In this document: positions 1-8,194 of the stretch, piece by piece
Layout of the letters: the number at the start of each line of letters is the position of its first letter
How positions within the stretch are numbered: the stretch's first letter is position 1
From: Lachnospiraceae bacterium
GTDB taxonomy: Bacteria > Bacillota > Clostridia > Lachnospirales > Lachnospiraceae
Assembly: GCA_902363835.1 (NCBI GenBank)
Contig: CABJBM010000009.1
Coordinates: 1-64,000 of the forward strand
Reading direction: 5' to 3'
DNA: 64,000 nt
Position numbers and translations under genes: made by a program
The notes under the pieces: generated by a model
Databases searched by the model: none
What the model was told of the DNA's origin: nothing
The model's input: only the letters and a program-made list of their open reading frames with translations

Positions 1-23
1 TTTCCTGTTTTTTTACCTACACA

Positions 24-79
24 GAAAGAGGGTGTCACTCCATCACTTCATTTTGGTGATTTTGCGACACCCCCTTCTT
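24..79 (-). terminator. Hairpin downstream of the cell-wall-binding protein
   Basis: Inverted repeat with outer arms GGGTGTC (30-36) and GACACCC (66-72), extended by AAAGA/TCTTT, and inner arms ATCAC (42-46) and GTGAT (56-60). It follows the stop of the minus-strand gene at 104. The downstream T-run on the minus strand is short (TCTTTCT), so termination is likely but not certain. Confidence 0.6.
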
Positions 80-103
80 TGCTTTTACATTATTCTATCT
101 CCG

Positions 104-1096
104 TTATGATTGGACCCACGCTCCGTCGCTTCCTACATCATACCCGTCCGGAGTTGTGGTGTTTGTGAGCATTCCGCCGTCATCTCCGCAATAATACCAT
201 TTTGAGTTCCACTTGACCCAGCCTGTAACCATGTACCCGGACTGGTTAAAATAATACCAGTAATCATCAATATACTGCCAGTTGCTGACGGTATAGCTTT
301 TATCCGCATTGCAATACCACCAGCCTGTGCTGTCCTTCAGCCATGCACCGGTTCCCGAAGTGCTTCCCGGCCCGGAAACACTGCCGGAGCTGGAAGAACT
401 GATCTCCTCAGCCTCGTCAGAGGAAACATACCAGGTGTCAGATTCCTCCCAGCTGCCTTTATTGGAGGAGTTGTAGACTCCCCGGACTTTAAAGGAATAA
501 TTTCCGCTATTTGTAATGTAGCTTGAAAAATCGTAGCTGGTATGGGTGGTGGTGAGTACGGAAGTTACTGCGGTGCTTCCTCTGTAAAGACGCACCTCAT
601 ATTTATTGGCATCGTCATTTTCATCCCAGGAGGCCGTACCATCCCCTTCATCCCACTCTAAGTTGTTAACAGCCAGATCATAGTCGCCTTCCACATCCTC
701 CAAAGCATCCAGAGTTATATACACAATCAGTGTACTGCTGCTCCGGCTGACAGAAGTGACCGTCCCGTCAGAACCGCTTAAGCTTACGCTGCTTTTGGAA
801 AAACCTGAGGCAAAGTAATAATCGTCTTCTGCTTCTAAAGTGACCTTTAATTTAGGTTTCTCTCCATCTCTCCACTCCCTGCTCGGTTCATTGGTAACCT
901 CAGCATCATTGATACTGAATTTACTGGAACTGGAAGTGACCGTTACATCACCGCCGCTTTCTCCGGCCTCAATCTCTGATGATATGTAAAGTGAAACACT
1001 GCTGATCTGGGTTCCTGTTGCCGCCAGCGTTGTAATTGGAACCGCTGACAAAATAGCAGCTGTAATGAATGCTGCAGTCCTTCTTAACAGATACAT
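104..1096 (-). CDS. Secreted protein with C-terminal cell-wall-binding (choline-binding-like) repeats
   Basis: 330 aa. Residues 1-25 form a signal peptide (RR, hydrophobic core, AATG cleavage region). Residues ~30-150 are a Ser/Thr-rich beta-type region. Residues ~155-235 resemble a fibronectin-like domain. After a Ser/Gly linker, residues ~255-315 carry aromatic motifs GWWY, WYYF, GWVKW and WYY spaced like cell-wall-binding repeats of the CW_binding/choline-binding families. Such repeats hold exported proteins on teichoic acid or other wall polymers. No catalytic domain is visible, so it may be a surface adhesin or an accessory protein. AGGAGG lies before the ATG. It is monocistronic, with a hairpin downstream. 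The family call is good; the function is unknown. Confidence 0.75.
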   Translation of the reverse strand: MYLLRRTAAFITAAILSAVPITTLAATGTQISSVSLYISSEIEAGESGGDVTVTSSSSKFSINDAEVTNEPSREWRDGEKPKLKVTLEAEDDYYFASGFSKSSVSLSGSDGTVTSVSRSSSTLIVYITLDALEDVEGDYDLAVNNLEWDEGDGTASWDENDDANKYEVRLYRGSTAVTSVLTTTHTSYDFSSYITNSGNYSFKVRGVYNSSNKGSWEESDTWYVSSDEAEEISSSSSGSVSGPGSTSGTGAWLKDSTGWWYCNADKSYTVSNWQYIDDYWYYFNQSGYMVTGWVKWNSKWYYCGDDGGMLTNTTTPDGYDVGSDGAWVQS

Positions 1097-1248
1097 ATAA
1101 ATTCCTCCTCATCTCATTTTAACTCAAAAATAGTGTCTGCTTCATATTTACCATGTGAACCTGAAACAAACCTTAATTTTTCACCATAAAATTGTGATTT
1201 TTTTATGAATTTAAAATGAACCTGAAATGTTAAGGCATGTTTCTTTCA

Positions 1249-2340
1249 TTATGCAGCTTCTGAAGCTGCTGCGTCACGAACCAGCCCCCGCTGGAAAACC
1301 GTCAGCAAAAATGCCGTTAAAAATCCAACAAAACAGCTTACAGCAAACACCCCAAATCCCTTCCCCAGAAAAACAGGCAATGTAATCAGGCTTGGAAATG
1401 CAAAGGTCATTGCCTGGGCTCCCGAAAGTCCTGCTATGGCTCCGCCCGCCCCGCCTCCTATGCACACTGCAATCATAGGCTTCTTTAAGGGCAGATTCAC
1501 CCCAAACATGGCTGGTTCCGTAACTCCGAAAAAGGCAGACACTACGGCAGACAGACAAAGGGACCGGAACTTTTTATCTTTACTTCTCAAACACACCGCA
1601 AGTGCCGCACCTGCCTGGGCAAATACTGCCGGCCCTATTAAAGCCAGAATGGTATCAGAGCCTGTCATAGAAATGTTGTTCATTGCCACCAGCACAAAAC
1701 TCCAGTGAAAACCAAAAATAACCATTGGCTGGATCACCGCTCCTAAAATTGCCCCGGCAATCATTGGACTGACCTGATATACAAATTCATAAGCAGAAGC
1801 CAGTCCGTCTCCTATTATATTCCCTATGGGTCCGAATACAAACAAAGTGACCAGCCCGACTGTCACAATGCAGATTAAGGGAGCAAAAAAACCTTTTATC
1901 AGATCCGGCAGTATTTTGTATACCAGCCGTTCCACATATACCAGCAAACCTACTGCAAGAATAATGGGAATGACTCCGGAATGATAAATAACGGCCTTCA
2001 TGGGTATTCCTGCGAAAAAAATGTTATTTCCTGCTTCAAAAGCTTCTGTTAAGGAAGGATACAAAAGCACTCCTCCAATGACCACTGCGGTAAATGGGTC
2101 GGCGCCAAATTTTTTTGCTGCGGTAAATGCCAGCACCATGGGCAGAAAATAAAACATACTGTCCGCCATGGCATTCAGTACCAAATAAGTCTCACTTGTT
2201 CCTGAAACAATATTTGCTGCAGTGAGAATAGCTAATATGCCTTTTAAAATTCCTGCCGCGCTTAACAGGTTGATAATTGGCAGGAAAATCCCGGAAATCC
2301 CATCGATCACAACATTAATCATTGACTTTTTTTCTTTCAT
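1249..2340 (-). CDS. PTS transporter IIC component, glucoside/sucrose type, without a IIB domain
   Basis: 363 aa with about ten hydrophobic segments. It matches the membrane IIC domain of the glucose-superfamily PTS permeases of beta-glucoside/sucrose type: an N-terminal GISGIFLPIINLLSAAG block, the HWSF segment, and the GVTEPAMFG signature late in the protein, which belongs to the substrate site. Family members usually begin with a ~90-aa IIB domain. Here the protein starts directly in IIC with a clean AGGAG 8-nt upstream of the ATG, so phosphoryl transfer would need IIB and IIA from elsewhere. It lies just downstream of the glycyl-radical enzyme, which suggests it imports that pathway's sugar (inference). 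A ROK-kinase scrap overlaps its upstream region. Confidence 0.8.
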   Translation of the reverse strand: MKEKKSMINVVIDGISGIFLPIINLLSAAGILKGILAILTAANIVSGTSETYLVLNAMADSMFYFLPMVLAFTAAKKFGADPFTAVVIGGVLLYPSLTEAFEAGNNIFFAGIPMKAVIYHSGVIPIILAVGLLVYVERLVYKILPDLIKGFFAPLICIVTVGLVTLFVFGPIGNIIGDGLASAYEFVYQVSPMIAGAILGAVIQPMVIFGFHWSFVLVAMNNISMTGSDTILALIGPAVFAQAGAALAVCLRSKDKKFRSLCLSAVVSAFFGVTEPAMFGVNLPLKKPMIAVCIGGGAGGAIAGLSGAQAMTFAFPSLITLPVFLGKGFGVFAVSCFVGFLTAFLLTVFQRGLVRDAAASEAA

Positions 2341-2374
2341 GTGTACTTTCTCCTGTGGTGAAACGTTCTAGGCA

Positions 2375-2458
2375 TAAATTTCCTTTTGCCGCTTCTGCCA
2401 TTGTATCATATTTTGCATCATTTTCCATACGAATTTTTACCGGATATTTCTGATACAG
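2375..2458 (-). pseudogene. Remnant of a ROK-family sugar kinase
   Basis: The minus strand reads without a stop through residues that include P-V-x-I-x-x-E-N-D-A-K and A-E-x-x-x-G-N. This is the conserved central block of ROK-family kinases and repressors (PV-x-IENDA(N/K) followed by AE-x-x-x-G). Only about 28 codons of recognisable homology remain. They are bounded by a TAA upstream and by the start of the PTS gene downstream, so it cannot be functional. I read it as a decayed kinase of the same sugar locus. Confidence 0.6.
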
Positions 2459-2525
2459 GCTGTGTCTTAAATAAGGTTATTATTACGGCAGAGTACACCT
2501 CCCATGCCTTTTCGCATTTAAAAAT

Positions 2526-2554
2526 CACCCTATGGTCTTTAGAACCATAGGGTG
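2526..2554 (-). terminator. Rho-independent terminator of the glycyl-radical enzyme gene
   Basis: Perfect 11-bp stem CACCCTATGGT (2526-2536) / ACCATAGGGTG (2544-2554). On the minus strand it is followed by ATTTTTAAA. It lies directly after the stop at 2562. Confidence 0.85.
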
Positions 2555-2561
2555 TAACAGC

Positions 2562-4967
2562 TTATAAAACCTGTTCCGTTCTTTCGATGATGTCATCCTG
2601 TGTCTGCTTTGAAAGCACATTGAAAAATGCACTGTAGCCTGCCACACGGACGATTAAATCCCTGTGTTTTTCCGGCTGCTTCTGAGCTTCCAGCAGGATC
2701 TCCTTAGAAACCACATTGTACTGCACATGGTAGCCGTGAAGCCGGTTAAAAAAGGTGCGCAGCAAGGCGATCAGCTTCATCCGGTCCTCAGGCTTTTCCA
2801 ATACCTGGGGAGTGACCTTCTGGTTTAAGAGAACTCCGCCTGTGATTTCTTCTGTAGGAAGCTTTGCAACTGTTTTAAATACAGCAGTGGGACCATTGGT
2901 ATCCATGGCATGGCTGGGAGAACAGCCTTCTGCCAGAGGAGTATGGGCTTTCCTTCCGTCAGGGGTGGCCAATGTTCCCATACCCTGACCTACGTTTGCG
3001 GATATGGAGGAGGTTCCTGCATAATAAATCCCGCCAACAGGCCCTCTCCCGTATCGTGTATTGTGATATTTCTTGATTTCGTCAATATAAACATCGTATG
3101 CATTCCGGATCAGGACATCCACATAATCATCATCATTGCCATACTTGGGAGCTGCCAATAACAGGTTTTGGACTCTTCTGCCCTCTTCCCCTTCAAAGTC
3201 ATTTTGAAGCGCATCCCAAAGTTCCTGATTGGTAAGGGTTTTATCCTCAAACACACATTTTTTGACCGCTGCCAGGGAATCTGCCATATTGGCGATCCCT
3301 ACCTGAAGCCCGCTGATAAAATCGTAAACAGCTCCGCCTTCCTTTAAGGTCTTTCCTCTTCCAATGCAGTCTTCCACCAGGGAAGAACAAAGAACATCAG
3401 GAACACTCTCTTCCAGCACCATATCGCAGCAGGTCTCAATGATGACGCTGTGTCTTGTAAAATCGCGGATAATCTTATCCCATGCTTTTTCAATGTCTGA
3501 AAAGGAGGTCATCTCCAGGAAGTGTCGGGCTCCTTTTGCCACCTTTACACCGGACTCAGGATCCACTCCGTTGTTCATTGCAACGAGAAGGGACTTGGGG
3601 AAATTTAAGAAACTCATTCCTGTACAGCGGTACCCCCATTTCCCCGGAACCGCTGTTTCCACACAGCCGATGGCGCTGTAATTGTATGCATCTTCCTCTT
3701 TCACCCCTTTTGCAATAAAGGACGGAATAATGATCTCATCATTATTAATGGCAGGCATACCAAAACCAAGGCGCACCACTTCCACAGCTTCTTTCATAAA
3801 TTCATCATCCAGGCCGGAATGGTAACGGACCGTAAGGTTTGGCTGGGGCAGCCTGGTCTGTGCCACGCTTTTTAAAATCAGATAGGAGAATGGATTGACT
3901 CCGTCCTTTTTATCCTTTGTCTGCCCGCCTACCGTGACGTTCTGGTAAAGAGGGCTTCCTGCACTGAACTGTGTATGGGACCAGCTTCTGATTTTATTAA
4001 TGGTAAATGTCTTTAACCATAAATTCGTCATCAGCTCACAGGCGGAATCCTCTGTCATTATTCCTTTCTCCAGATCCGTTTTATAATATGGATACAAATA
4101 CTGGTCCATGCGGCCATAGGATAAGGAATGCCCGTTGGACTCGATCTGCAGGATCAGGTGCACAAACCACATGCTCTGAACGGCTTCATACATGTTTTTT
4201 GCAGGCTCATAAGGAACCTTTCCCATGACTCTTGCGATTTCAAGCAATTCCTTTTTCCTTTTCTCTCCGGCTGTTTCAGCCTGTTTCCCTGCCAGCTCCT
4301 CATACCGTTTTGCAAAGGCTCTCACCCCATCAATCACAACTAAGATGGCCTGGTGGAAATAGTATTTCTTCAAATTTTCCATTTCCGTCAGATCCAGCTC
4401 TGCCATCGCTTCCTTTGTGCGCTTTTCAAAATCTTTCAGGCCATATTTCATAAGTTTTTCATAATCCACCGCAAGATGGGCGTCCCCGGAGGTAATATTG
4501 CCTTCCGCCTTGATGATCCCCAAATCATAAAAAATCTTGCTGGATGCAGGCATTGCCGCCAGCCCCCGGTCCTTTGTGGTGTTATGCTCCCAGTAAGGAG
4601 CAATTTCACGAAGCTGCTCCTTTGTTTCTTCTGTTATGTAAAATACATCCCCGTCTCTTTTATCAAACTGATCCAGCTCATGGATTACCCAGTCCATGGC
4701 ATATTCCGGGAAAATCGGCGCATAGCGGTTTCCTGATGCCTGATTTCCCACGATCAGGGTATGAGGCTCAATAAAAATCGTCATGTGTTCCAGAATATTC
4801 TTCAGCATGTATGCCCGTTTTAAGACCACCGGCTTATGTCCATGTTCTTTGTATGCCTGGGTCGTATAGATTGCCCTCTCTGCACAGACCATTGGCTTTG
4901 TTTCCAGCAGTTCTTCACGAAAAGCCTGCATTCTCTGTGTCAGATTTCCAAAATGATTCTTCTCCAT
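2562..4967 (-). CDS. Glycyl-radical enzyme, probable anhydrohexitol-6-phosphate dehydratase (YbiW/PflD type)
   Basis: 801 aa, full length for the pyruvate formate-lyase / glycerol dehydratase superfamily. The PFL domain covers most of the protein. The active-site cysteine is Cys435 in GCVE. It has a single Cys followed by V-E, not the Cys-Cys of true PFL, so a C-O lyase (dehydratase/eliminase) is expected. The C-terminal glycyl-radical motif RVAGYSAFF puts the radical on Gly777. Neighbours are an FSA-type aldolase and a glycyl-radical activase, the same trio as E. coli ybiW-ybiY-fsaA and pflD-pflC-fsaB. YbiW and PflD were reported to open 1,5-anhydroglucitol-6-P or 1,5-anhydromannitol-6-P to 1-deoxyfructose-6-P, which FSA then cleaves. 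That substrate is an inference here; glycerol or another diol is the alternative. GGAGG precedes the ATG; it has its own promoter and terminator. Confidence 0.8.
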   Translation of the reverse strand: MEKNHFGNLTQRMQAFREELLETKPMVCAERAIYTTQAYKEHGHKPVVLKRAYMLKNILEHMTIFIEPHTLIVGNQASGNRYAPIFPEYAMDWVIHELDQFDKRDGDVFYITEETKEQLREIAPYWEHNTTKDRGLAAMPASSKIFYDLGIIKAEGNITSGDAHLAVDYEKLMKYGLKDFEKRTKEAMAELDLTEMENLKKYYFHQAILVVIDGVRAFAKRYEELAGKQAETAGEKRKKELLEIARVMGKVPYEPAKNMYEAVQSMWFVHLILQIESNGHSLSYGRMDQYLYPYYKTDLEKGIMTEDSACELMTNLWLKTFTINKIRSWSHTQFSAGSPLYQNVTVGGQTKDKKDGVNPFSYLILKSVAQTRLPQPNLTVRYHSGLDDEFMKEAVEVVRLGFGMPAINNDEIIIPSFIAKGVKEEDAYNYSAIGCVETAVPGKWGYRCTGMSFLNFPKSLLVAMNNGVDPESGVKVAKGARHFLEMTSFSDIEKAWDKIIRDFTRHSVIIETCCDMVLEESVPDVLCSSLVEDCIGRGKTLKEGGAVYDFISGLQVGIANMADSLAAVKKCVFEDKTLTNQELWDALQNDFEGEEGRRVQNLLLAAPKYGNDDDYVDVLIRNAYDVYIDEIKKYHNTRYGRGPVGGIYYAGTSSISANVGQGMGTLATPDGRKAHTPLAEGCSPSHAMDTNGPTAVFKTVAKLPTEEITGGVLLNQKVTPQVLEKPEDRMKLIALLRTFFNRLHGYHVQYNVVSKEILLEAQKQPEKHRDLIVRVAGYSAFFNVLSKQTQDDIIERTEQVL

Positions 4968-5015
4968 ATTGCCTTCCTCCGTTTTCCTCTGATTTATAAT
5001 TTTTCTTCTAAGCTT

Positions 5016-5044
5016 ACTATATCATTACATTTTCATTATTTCAA
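5016..5044 (-). promoter_or_regulatory. Sigma-A promoter of the glycyl-radical enzyme gene
   Basis: On the minus strand, TTGAAA (5039-5044), a 17-bp spacer, then TATAGT (5016-5021), about 50 bp before the start codon. It follows the aldolase terminator, so the dehydratase gene can be transcribed on its own. Confidence 0.7.
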
Positions 5045-5050
5045 TATTTT

Positions 5051-5086
5051 ATTTACATCTGAAATATATTAATTTATATTTGAAAA
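5051..5086. promoter_or_regulatory. Direct repeat upstream of the promoter, candidate DeoR-regulator site
   Basis: Two related 15-mers, ATTTACATCTGAAAT (5051-5065) and ATTTATATTTGAAAA (5072-5086), lie 21 bp apart, two helical turns, just upstream of the -35. A similar ATTCATTTGAAA lies at 6114-6125, upstream of the aldolase promoter. DeoR-family regulators often bind spaced repeats, and a DeoR gene lies in this locus. This is inference from sequence similarity and position. Confidence 0.4.
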
Positions 5087-5148
5087 TATAATTATCACAT
5101 TGGATAAGAACAGGAAATAGCCTGTTCCACCGGAGTAAGCGGGCATAA

Positions 5149-5183
5149 AAACAAAAGAGCAGCAAGGTTTTGCCCTGCTGCTC
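5149..5183 (-). terminator. Terminator of the aldolase gene
   Basis: Stem GAGCAGCAAGG (5157-5167) / CCCTGCTGCTC (5173-5183) with one mismatch and a 5-nt loop. On the minus strand it is followed by TTTTGTTTTT (read from 5156 downward). It separates the aldolase from the dehydratase transcript. Confidence 0.8.
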
Positions 5184-5267
5184 CTTTCCGGCCCTATACT
5201 CGCTCATTTCCCAGACTGTCCGCAACCTTCATTGCTGCCCTGCTGTTTATCTTAAGCCCATTTTCTG

Positions 5268-5948
5268 TTACAAAAGCTTTGTAATATCCACGCTCCCGAA
5301 TACAGATTCCCAGTCTTTCCCAAAATCATCAATGGCCTTTCCAATGGCAGCCATGCCAAGAGCTTCATGGAGAAGTTCCGGCGGCAGGGTGGCTGTCTGT
5401 GCTCCGGCAGCAAAGGCGGCATTTACCTGGGCAATGTTCTTAAAGCTTGCAGCCAGGATCTTTGTCTTATAACCCCCTGCTGCGATCTGGTCCGCAAGAC
5501 AGGCAATGGTATCAGCCGCATCAATGTCCAGATTTTCCATCCGGTTAAAATACGGTGCAATGAAATCGGCGCCTGCCTCCATGGCTAAATATCCCTGGAT
5601 TTTGGAATAAATTGCGGTGGCCGTAATGCCTGCCCCCTCAGCTTTTAAAGCCCGCATTGCCTTTAAGCCTTCCTCTGTGACAGGAATTTTAATAAACACG
5701 TTTCGATCCACCTTATCAAGGATGACCTTTCCTTCCCGGATCATGGTATCCCCATCCCGTCCGGTCACCTGGATATGTAAGGAACGCTCCATACCGATTA
5801 TCTTTCGTATCTCACAAAAGTGTCTGAAAAAATCAATTTTGCCTTCCTTCTTAATAATAGAGGGATTGCTGGTAACACCTGTAATTGGAAAAATCTCACT
5901 GTATTTTTTGATTTCCTCCAGGTTTGCAGAGTCAAATAAAAATTCCAT
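5268..5948 (-). CDS. Fructose-6-phosphate aldolase / transaldolase, FSA-TalC family
   Basis: 226 aa, the short (~220 aa) single-domain transaldolase family with a TIM barrel and no extra helices. The N-terminus has the usual FLFDSANLEEI and TSNPSI blocks. The Schiff-base lysine is Lys87 in FIKIPVT. These enzymes cleave ketose-6-phosphates such as fructose-6-P or 1-deoxyfructose-6-P to glyceraldehyde-3-P plus dihydroxyacetone or hydroxyacetone. Next to a YbiW/PflD-type glycyl-radical enzyme, the second reaction is the more likely role. True transaldolase activity in the pentose pathway is the alternative. Start at 5948 is supported by AAAGGA. It has its own promoter (TTGGCA-17-TATACT) and terminator. 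Confidence 0.85.
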   Translation of the reverse strand: MEFLFDSANLEEIKKYSEIFPITGVTSNPSIIKKEGKIDFFRHFCEIRKIIGMERSLHIQVTGRDGDTMIREGKVILDKVDRNVFIKIPVTEEGLKAMRALKAEGAGITATAIYSKIQGYLAMEAGADFIAPYFNRMENLDIDAADTIACLADQIAAGGYKTKILAASFKNIAQVNAAFAAGAQTATLPPELLHEALGMAAIGKAIDDFGKDWESVFGSVDITKLL

Positions 5949-6075
5949 AATGATTATCCTTTCTAAGCTTGTATATTATTTTTCTTACACTCGGTTGACA
6001 TGCTCCAACATGCCTGTTCTTAAATAAGGCCTCCTTCATTTTTTCACTTCTTATGAGCCATTCTTTCGTAATTTC

Positions 6076-6104
6076 AGTATACCTCCCTATTTTCCAAATG
6101 CCAA
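6076..6104 (-). promoter_or_regulatory. Promoter of the aldolase gene
   Basis: On the minus strand, TTGGCA (6099-6104), a 17-bp spacer, TATACT (6076-6081). A TTTCAAATGAAT element (plus strand 6114-6125), similar to the repeats before the dehydratase gene, lies just upstream. The rest of the 5949-6251 gap is AT-rich and holds the divergent activase promoter. Confidence 0.65.
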
Positions 6105-6150
6105 CACATTCGATTCATTTGAAACTAATACTTTTTTATATAAAACTTAT

Positions 6151-6178
6151 TTACTTTTGTTCACTCACATGTTATAGT
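6151..6178 (+). promoter_or_regulatory. Possible promoter of the activase gene
   Basis: TTACTT (6151-6156), 16-bp spacer, TATAGT (6173-6178), about 75 bp before the activase start. The -35 is weak, so this is tentative. Confidence 0.45.
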
Positions 6179-6251
6179 AACCATACAGAGGGATACTATG
6201 GAGCTTCAGACTGCATTTGCTTCAAATTTTAAGAAGAAGGAGTTGTTTCAA

Positions 6252-7145
6252 ATGAAAGCAACCATATTTAATATTCAAAAATTCAGCATACACGACGGAC
6301 CAGGTATCCGCACGGTGGTTTTTTTTAAAGGCTGCCCTTTAAGGTGCAAATGGTGTTCCAATCCCGAGTCCCAGATGCCCCATACCCAGATCTTATGGAA
6401 CCGTGAGAAATGCCTTCACTGCGGGCTGTGTGAAACCTCCTGTCCCACCAACAGCATCTCATTTGAAAACAATATTTTTCATTTTAAATATAGCCGCTGC
6501 ACCGGCTGCATGGCCTGCATCAGCCAATGTCCGGGAAAGGCTTTGGAATATGTGGGTAAGCAAATAACTGTGGAAGAAGTTATGAAAGAAGTCATGAAGG
6601 ACAAGGACTTTTATGAAGAATCCGGGGGAGGCGTGACCTTATCCGGCGGTGAAGTCCTTTCCCAGCCGGAGTTTGCGGCAGCTTTGCTTAAGGAGTGCAA
6701 AAAGAACGGATTACATACTGCTTTGGAAACCACCGGGTATGCTCCCTTCCAGACCTTTCAGGCGGTAACCGGCCTGGCTGATTTACTGCTGTTTGATATG
6801 AAGCACTATGATAAGGAAAAGCACCGGGAATATACCAGTGCTTCAAATGAACAAATTACGGACAATATGAAAACAGCCGTCAGCAGCGGCAAACCTGTTA
6901 TCGCCCGCATTCCGGTCATTCCTGGTGCAAACAATTCCCTGAAAGACGCCAGGGGATTTTGCGGCCTGCTTCATGACATTGGAGTCAGAGAAGTGAATCT
7001 TCTTCCCTTTCATCAGTTCGGGGAGAGCAAATATACTCAGCTTGGGATGAAATATGAAATGAAGGATGTAAAAGCCCTCCATTGGGAAGATCTGAGAGAA
7101 TTCTTTCAGGTATTTGCAGACTCAGGGTTTGATGTTAAGATGTAA
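6252..7145 (+). CDS. Glycyl-radical enzyme activating enzyme (radical SAM)
   Basis: 297 aa. Radical-SAM motif CX3CX2C (CPLRCKWC) near residue 30 binds the [4Fe-4S] cluster that cleaves S-adenosylmethionine. It is followed by an inserted bacterial ferredoxin domain with two CxxCxxC-type clusters (CLHCGLC..CP and CTGCMAC..CP), as in the activases of dehydratase-type glycyl-radical enzymes (PflC/YbiY) and unlike PflA, which lacks that insert. GGGVTLSGGE is the SAM-binding GGE region. It would abstract hydrogen from Gly777 of the neighbouring enzyme. I chose the ATG at 6252 because AAGGAG lies 9 nt upstream; an earlier in-frame ATG at 6198 has no such site and would add 18 non-conserved residues. 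It is divergent from its partner genes. Confidence 0.88.
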   Translation: MKATIFNIQKFSIHDGPGIRTVVFFKGCPLRCKWCSNPESQMPHTQILWNREKCLHCGLCETSCPTNSISFENNIFHFKYSRCTGCMACISQCPGKALEYVGKQITVEEVMKEVMKDKDFYEESGGGVTLSGGEVLSQPEFAAALLKECKKNGLHTALETTGYAPFQTFQAVTGLADLLLFDMKHYDKEKHREYTSASNEQITDNMKTAVSSGKPVIARIPVIPGANNSLKDARGFCGLLHDIGVREVNLLPFHQFGESKYTQLGMKYEMKDVKALHWEDLREFFQVFADSGFDVKM

Positions 7146-7161
7146 GAAAGTAAGAAACCCC

Positions 7162-7190
7162 CCTGCAACTGCTGTTAAGGCAGGTGCAGG
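7162..7190. terminator. Hairpin between convergent activase and DeoR genes
   Basis: Arms CCTGCAACTGC (7162-7172) / GCAGGTGCAGG (7180-7190), 10 of 11 pairs, 7-nt loop. It lies between two convergent stops. The T-run is poor on both strands, so it may protect 3' ends rather than terminate strongly. Confidence 0.5.
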
Positions 7191-7226
7191 CGGCATATCC
7201 CTTCACGTTTGAGTGCAGATTTCCTG

Positions 7227-7979
7227 CTACGCCTGTATAATCTCAACGGCAATCTTATACCGTTCCATAATCTCTTTTGCACTGTCAGGAATTCCGCTGT
7301 CCGTAAATACCATATTAATATTTTCAAACCTGGACTGCAGGACAACGCCCTGCTGCTCAAATTTGCTGGAATCCGTCAGGATGATGGAATGTTTGGCCGA
7401 CTCCGCCATGTTCTTCATAGCCTCTGCCCGCATCATATCCCCGCAGGTAAATCCTGCCTGGGGAATAAAACCGTCGGTTCCCATGAACAGCTTGTCCACG
7501 AAGAACTCCCTGGCACATTTTCTCACCATTGGACCCACCATGACCTGGGATTCCGTCTGATAATCTCCGCCTAAGAGGATGATCTTTCCGATGGCTGATT
7601 CCCGGATATGGTTTGCAATAAATGCAGAGTTCGTAATGACGGTAACATCCTTTTTCTCATTTGCCAGCTGTTCTGCCAGCAAGGCACAGCTGGAACCGGA
7701 TTCGATCATAACGGTTTCCCCGTTGGCAACGATCTTTGCCGCGGCCTTGGCGATCTTAAGCTTGGTATCATACCGCACAGACAGCCGGTTGGTAATGTCA
7801 TCCGTATTCCGGACTGCAGCATACCCGTGTTCCCTGATCAGCAGCCCTCTTTCCTCCAGCATATCTAAATCCTTACGGATGGTTACCTGGGACACATCCA
7901 GCAGTTCTGACAAACTGGTCACTTCCACTCTCTTTTGTTCATTCACAATCTGCAAAATCTTTGTCTGCCGATCTGTCAT
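7227..7979 (-). CDS. DeoR/GlpR-family sugar-phosphate-responsive repressor
   Basis: 250 aa. Residues ~5-57 are a DeoR winged helix-turn-helix (RQTKILQIVNEQKRVEVTSL, then SQVTIRKDLDMLEERGLL). Residues ~75-235 are the C-terminal ISOCOT-type sensor with the family marks TVMIESGSS, VITNS, LLGG and DKLFMGTDGF. DeoR regulators sense phosphorylated sugars. The position inside the glycyl-radical locus suggests it responds to an anhydrohexitol or ketose phosphate (inference). The start is placed at 7979 because GGAGGA precedes that ATG; an in-frame ATG at 8003 lacks a ribosome site. It is convergent with the activase. Confidence 0.85.
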   Translation of the reverse strand: MTDRQTKILQIVNEQKRVEVTSLSELLDVSQVTIRKDLDMLEERGLLIREHGYAAVRNTDDITNRLSVRYDTKLKIAKAAAKIVANGETVMIESGSSCALLAEQLANEKKDVTVITNSAFIANHIRESAIGKIILLGGDYQTESQVMVGPMVRKCAREFFVDKLFMGTDGFIPQAGFTCGDMMRAEAMKNMAESAKHSIILTDSSKFEQQGVVLQSRFENINMVFTDSGIPDSAKEIMERYKIAVEIIQA

Positions 7980-8120
7980 AAGACTTCCTCCGTTCTGCTC
8001 CATCAGAATTTCGTTTATGGTTCGATTATAACATTTTCCATTTTCATATGCAATAGAATTATAGGATGTACTCCTTTCATGCTTGCAAAGATCCCTGTTC
8101 CGGCTTCATGCAGCCCATGG

Positions 8121-8162
8121 AAAAAGGGGATATTACAGAATCCTGATTCCTGTACTATCCCC
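8121..8162 (-). terminator. Terminator after the PTS remnant
   Basis: Arms GGGGATA (8126-8132) and TATCCCC (8156-8162), with further pairing CAGAATC/GATTCCTG inside, and a T-run on the minus strand (8121-8125). It survives downstream of the decayed PTS gene. Confidence 0.75.
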
Positions 8163-8194
8163 TTCTTATGTTTTACGGTTTCATTCTCTGCAGA

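Noticed and set aside
2562-4967. True pyruvate formate-lyase
   Set aside because: The active site has one Cys in GCVE rather than the adjacent Cys pair of PFL, and the activase has the ferredoxin insert absent from PflA.
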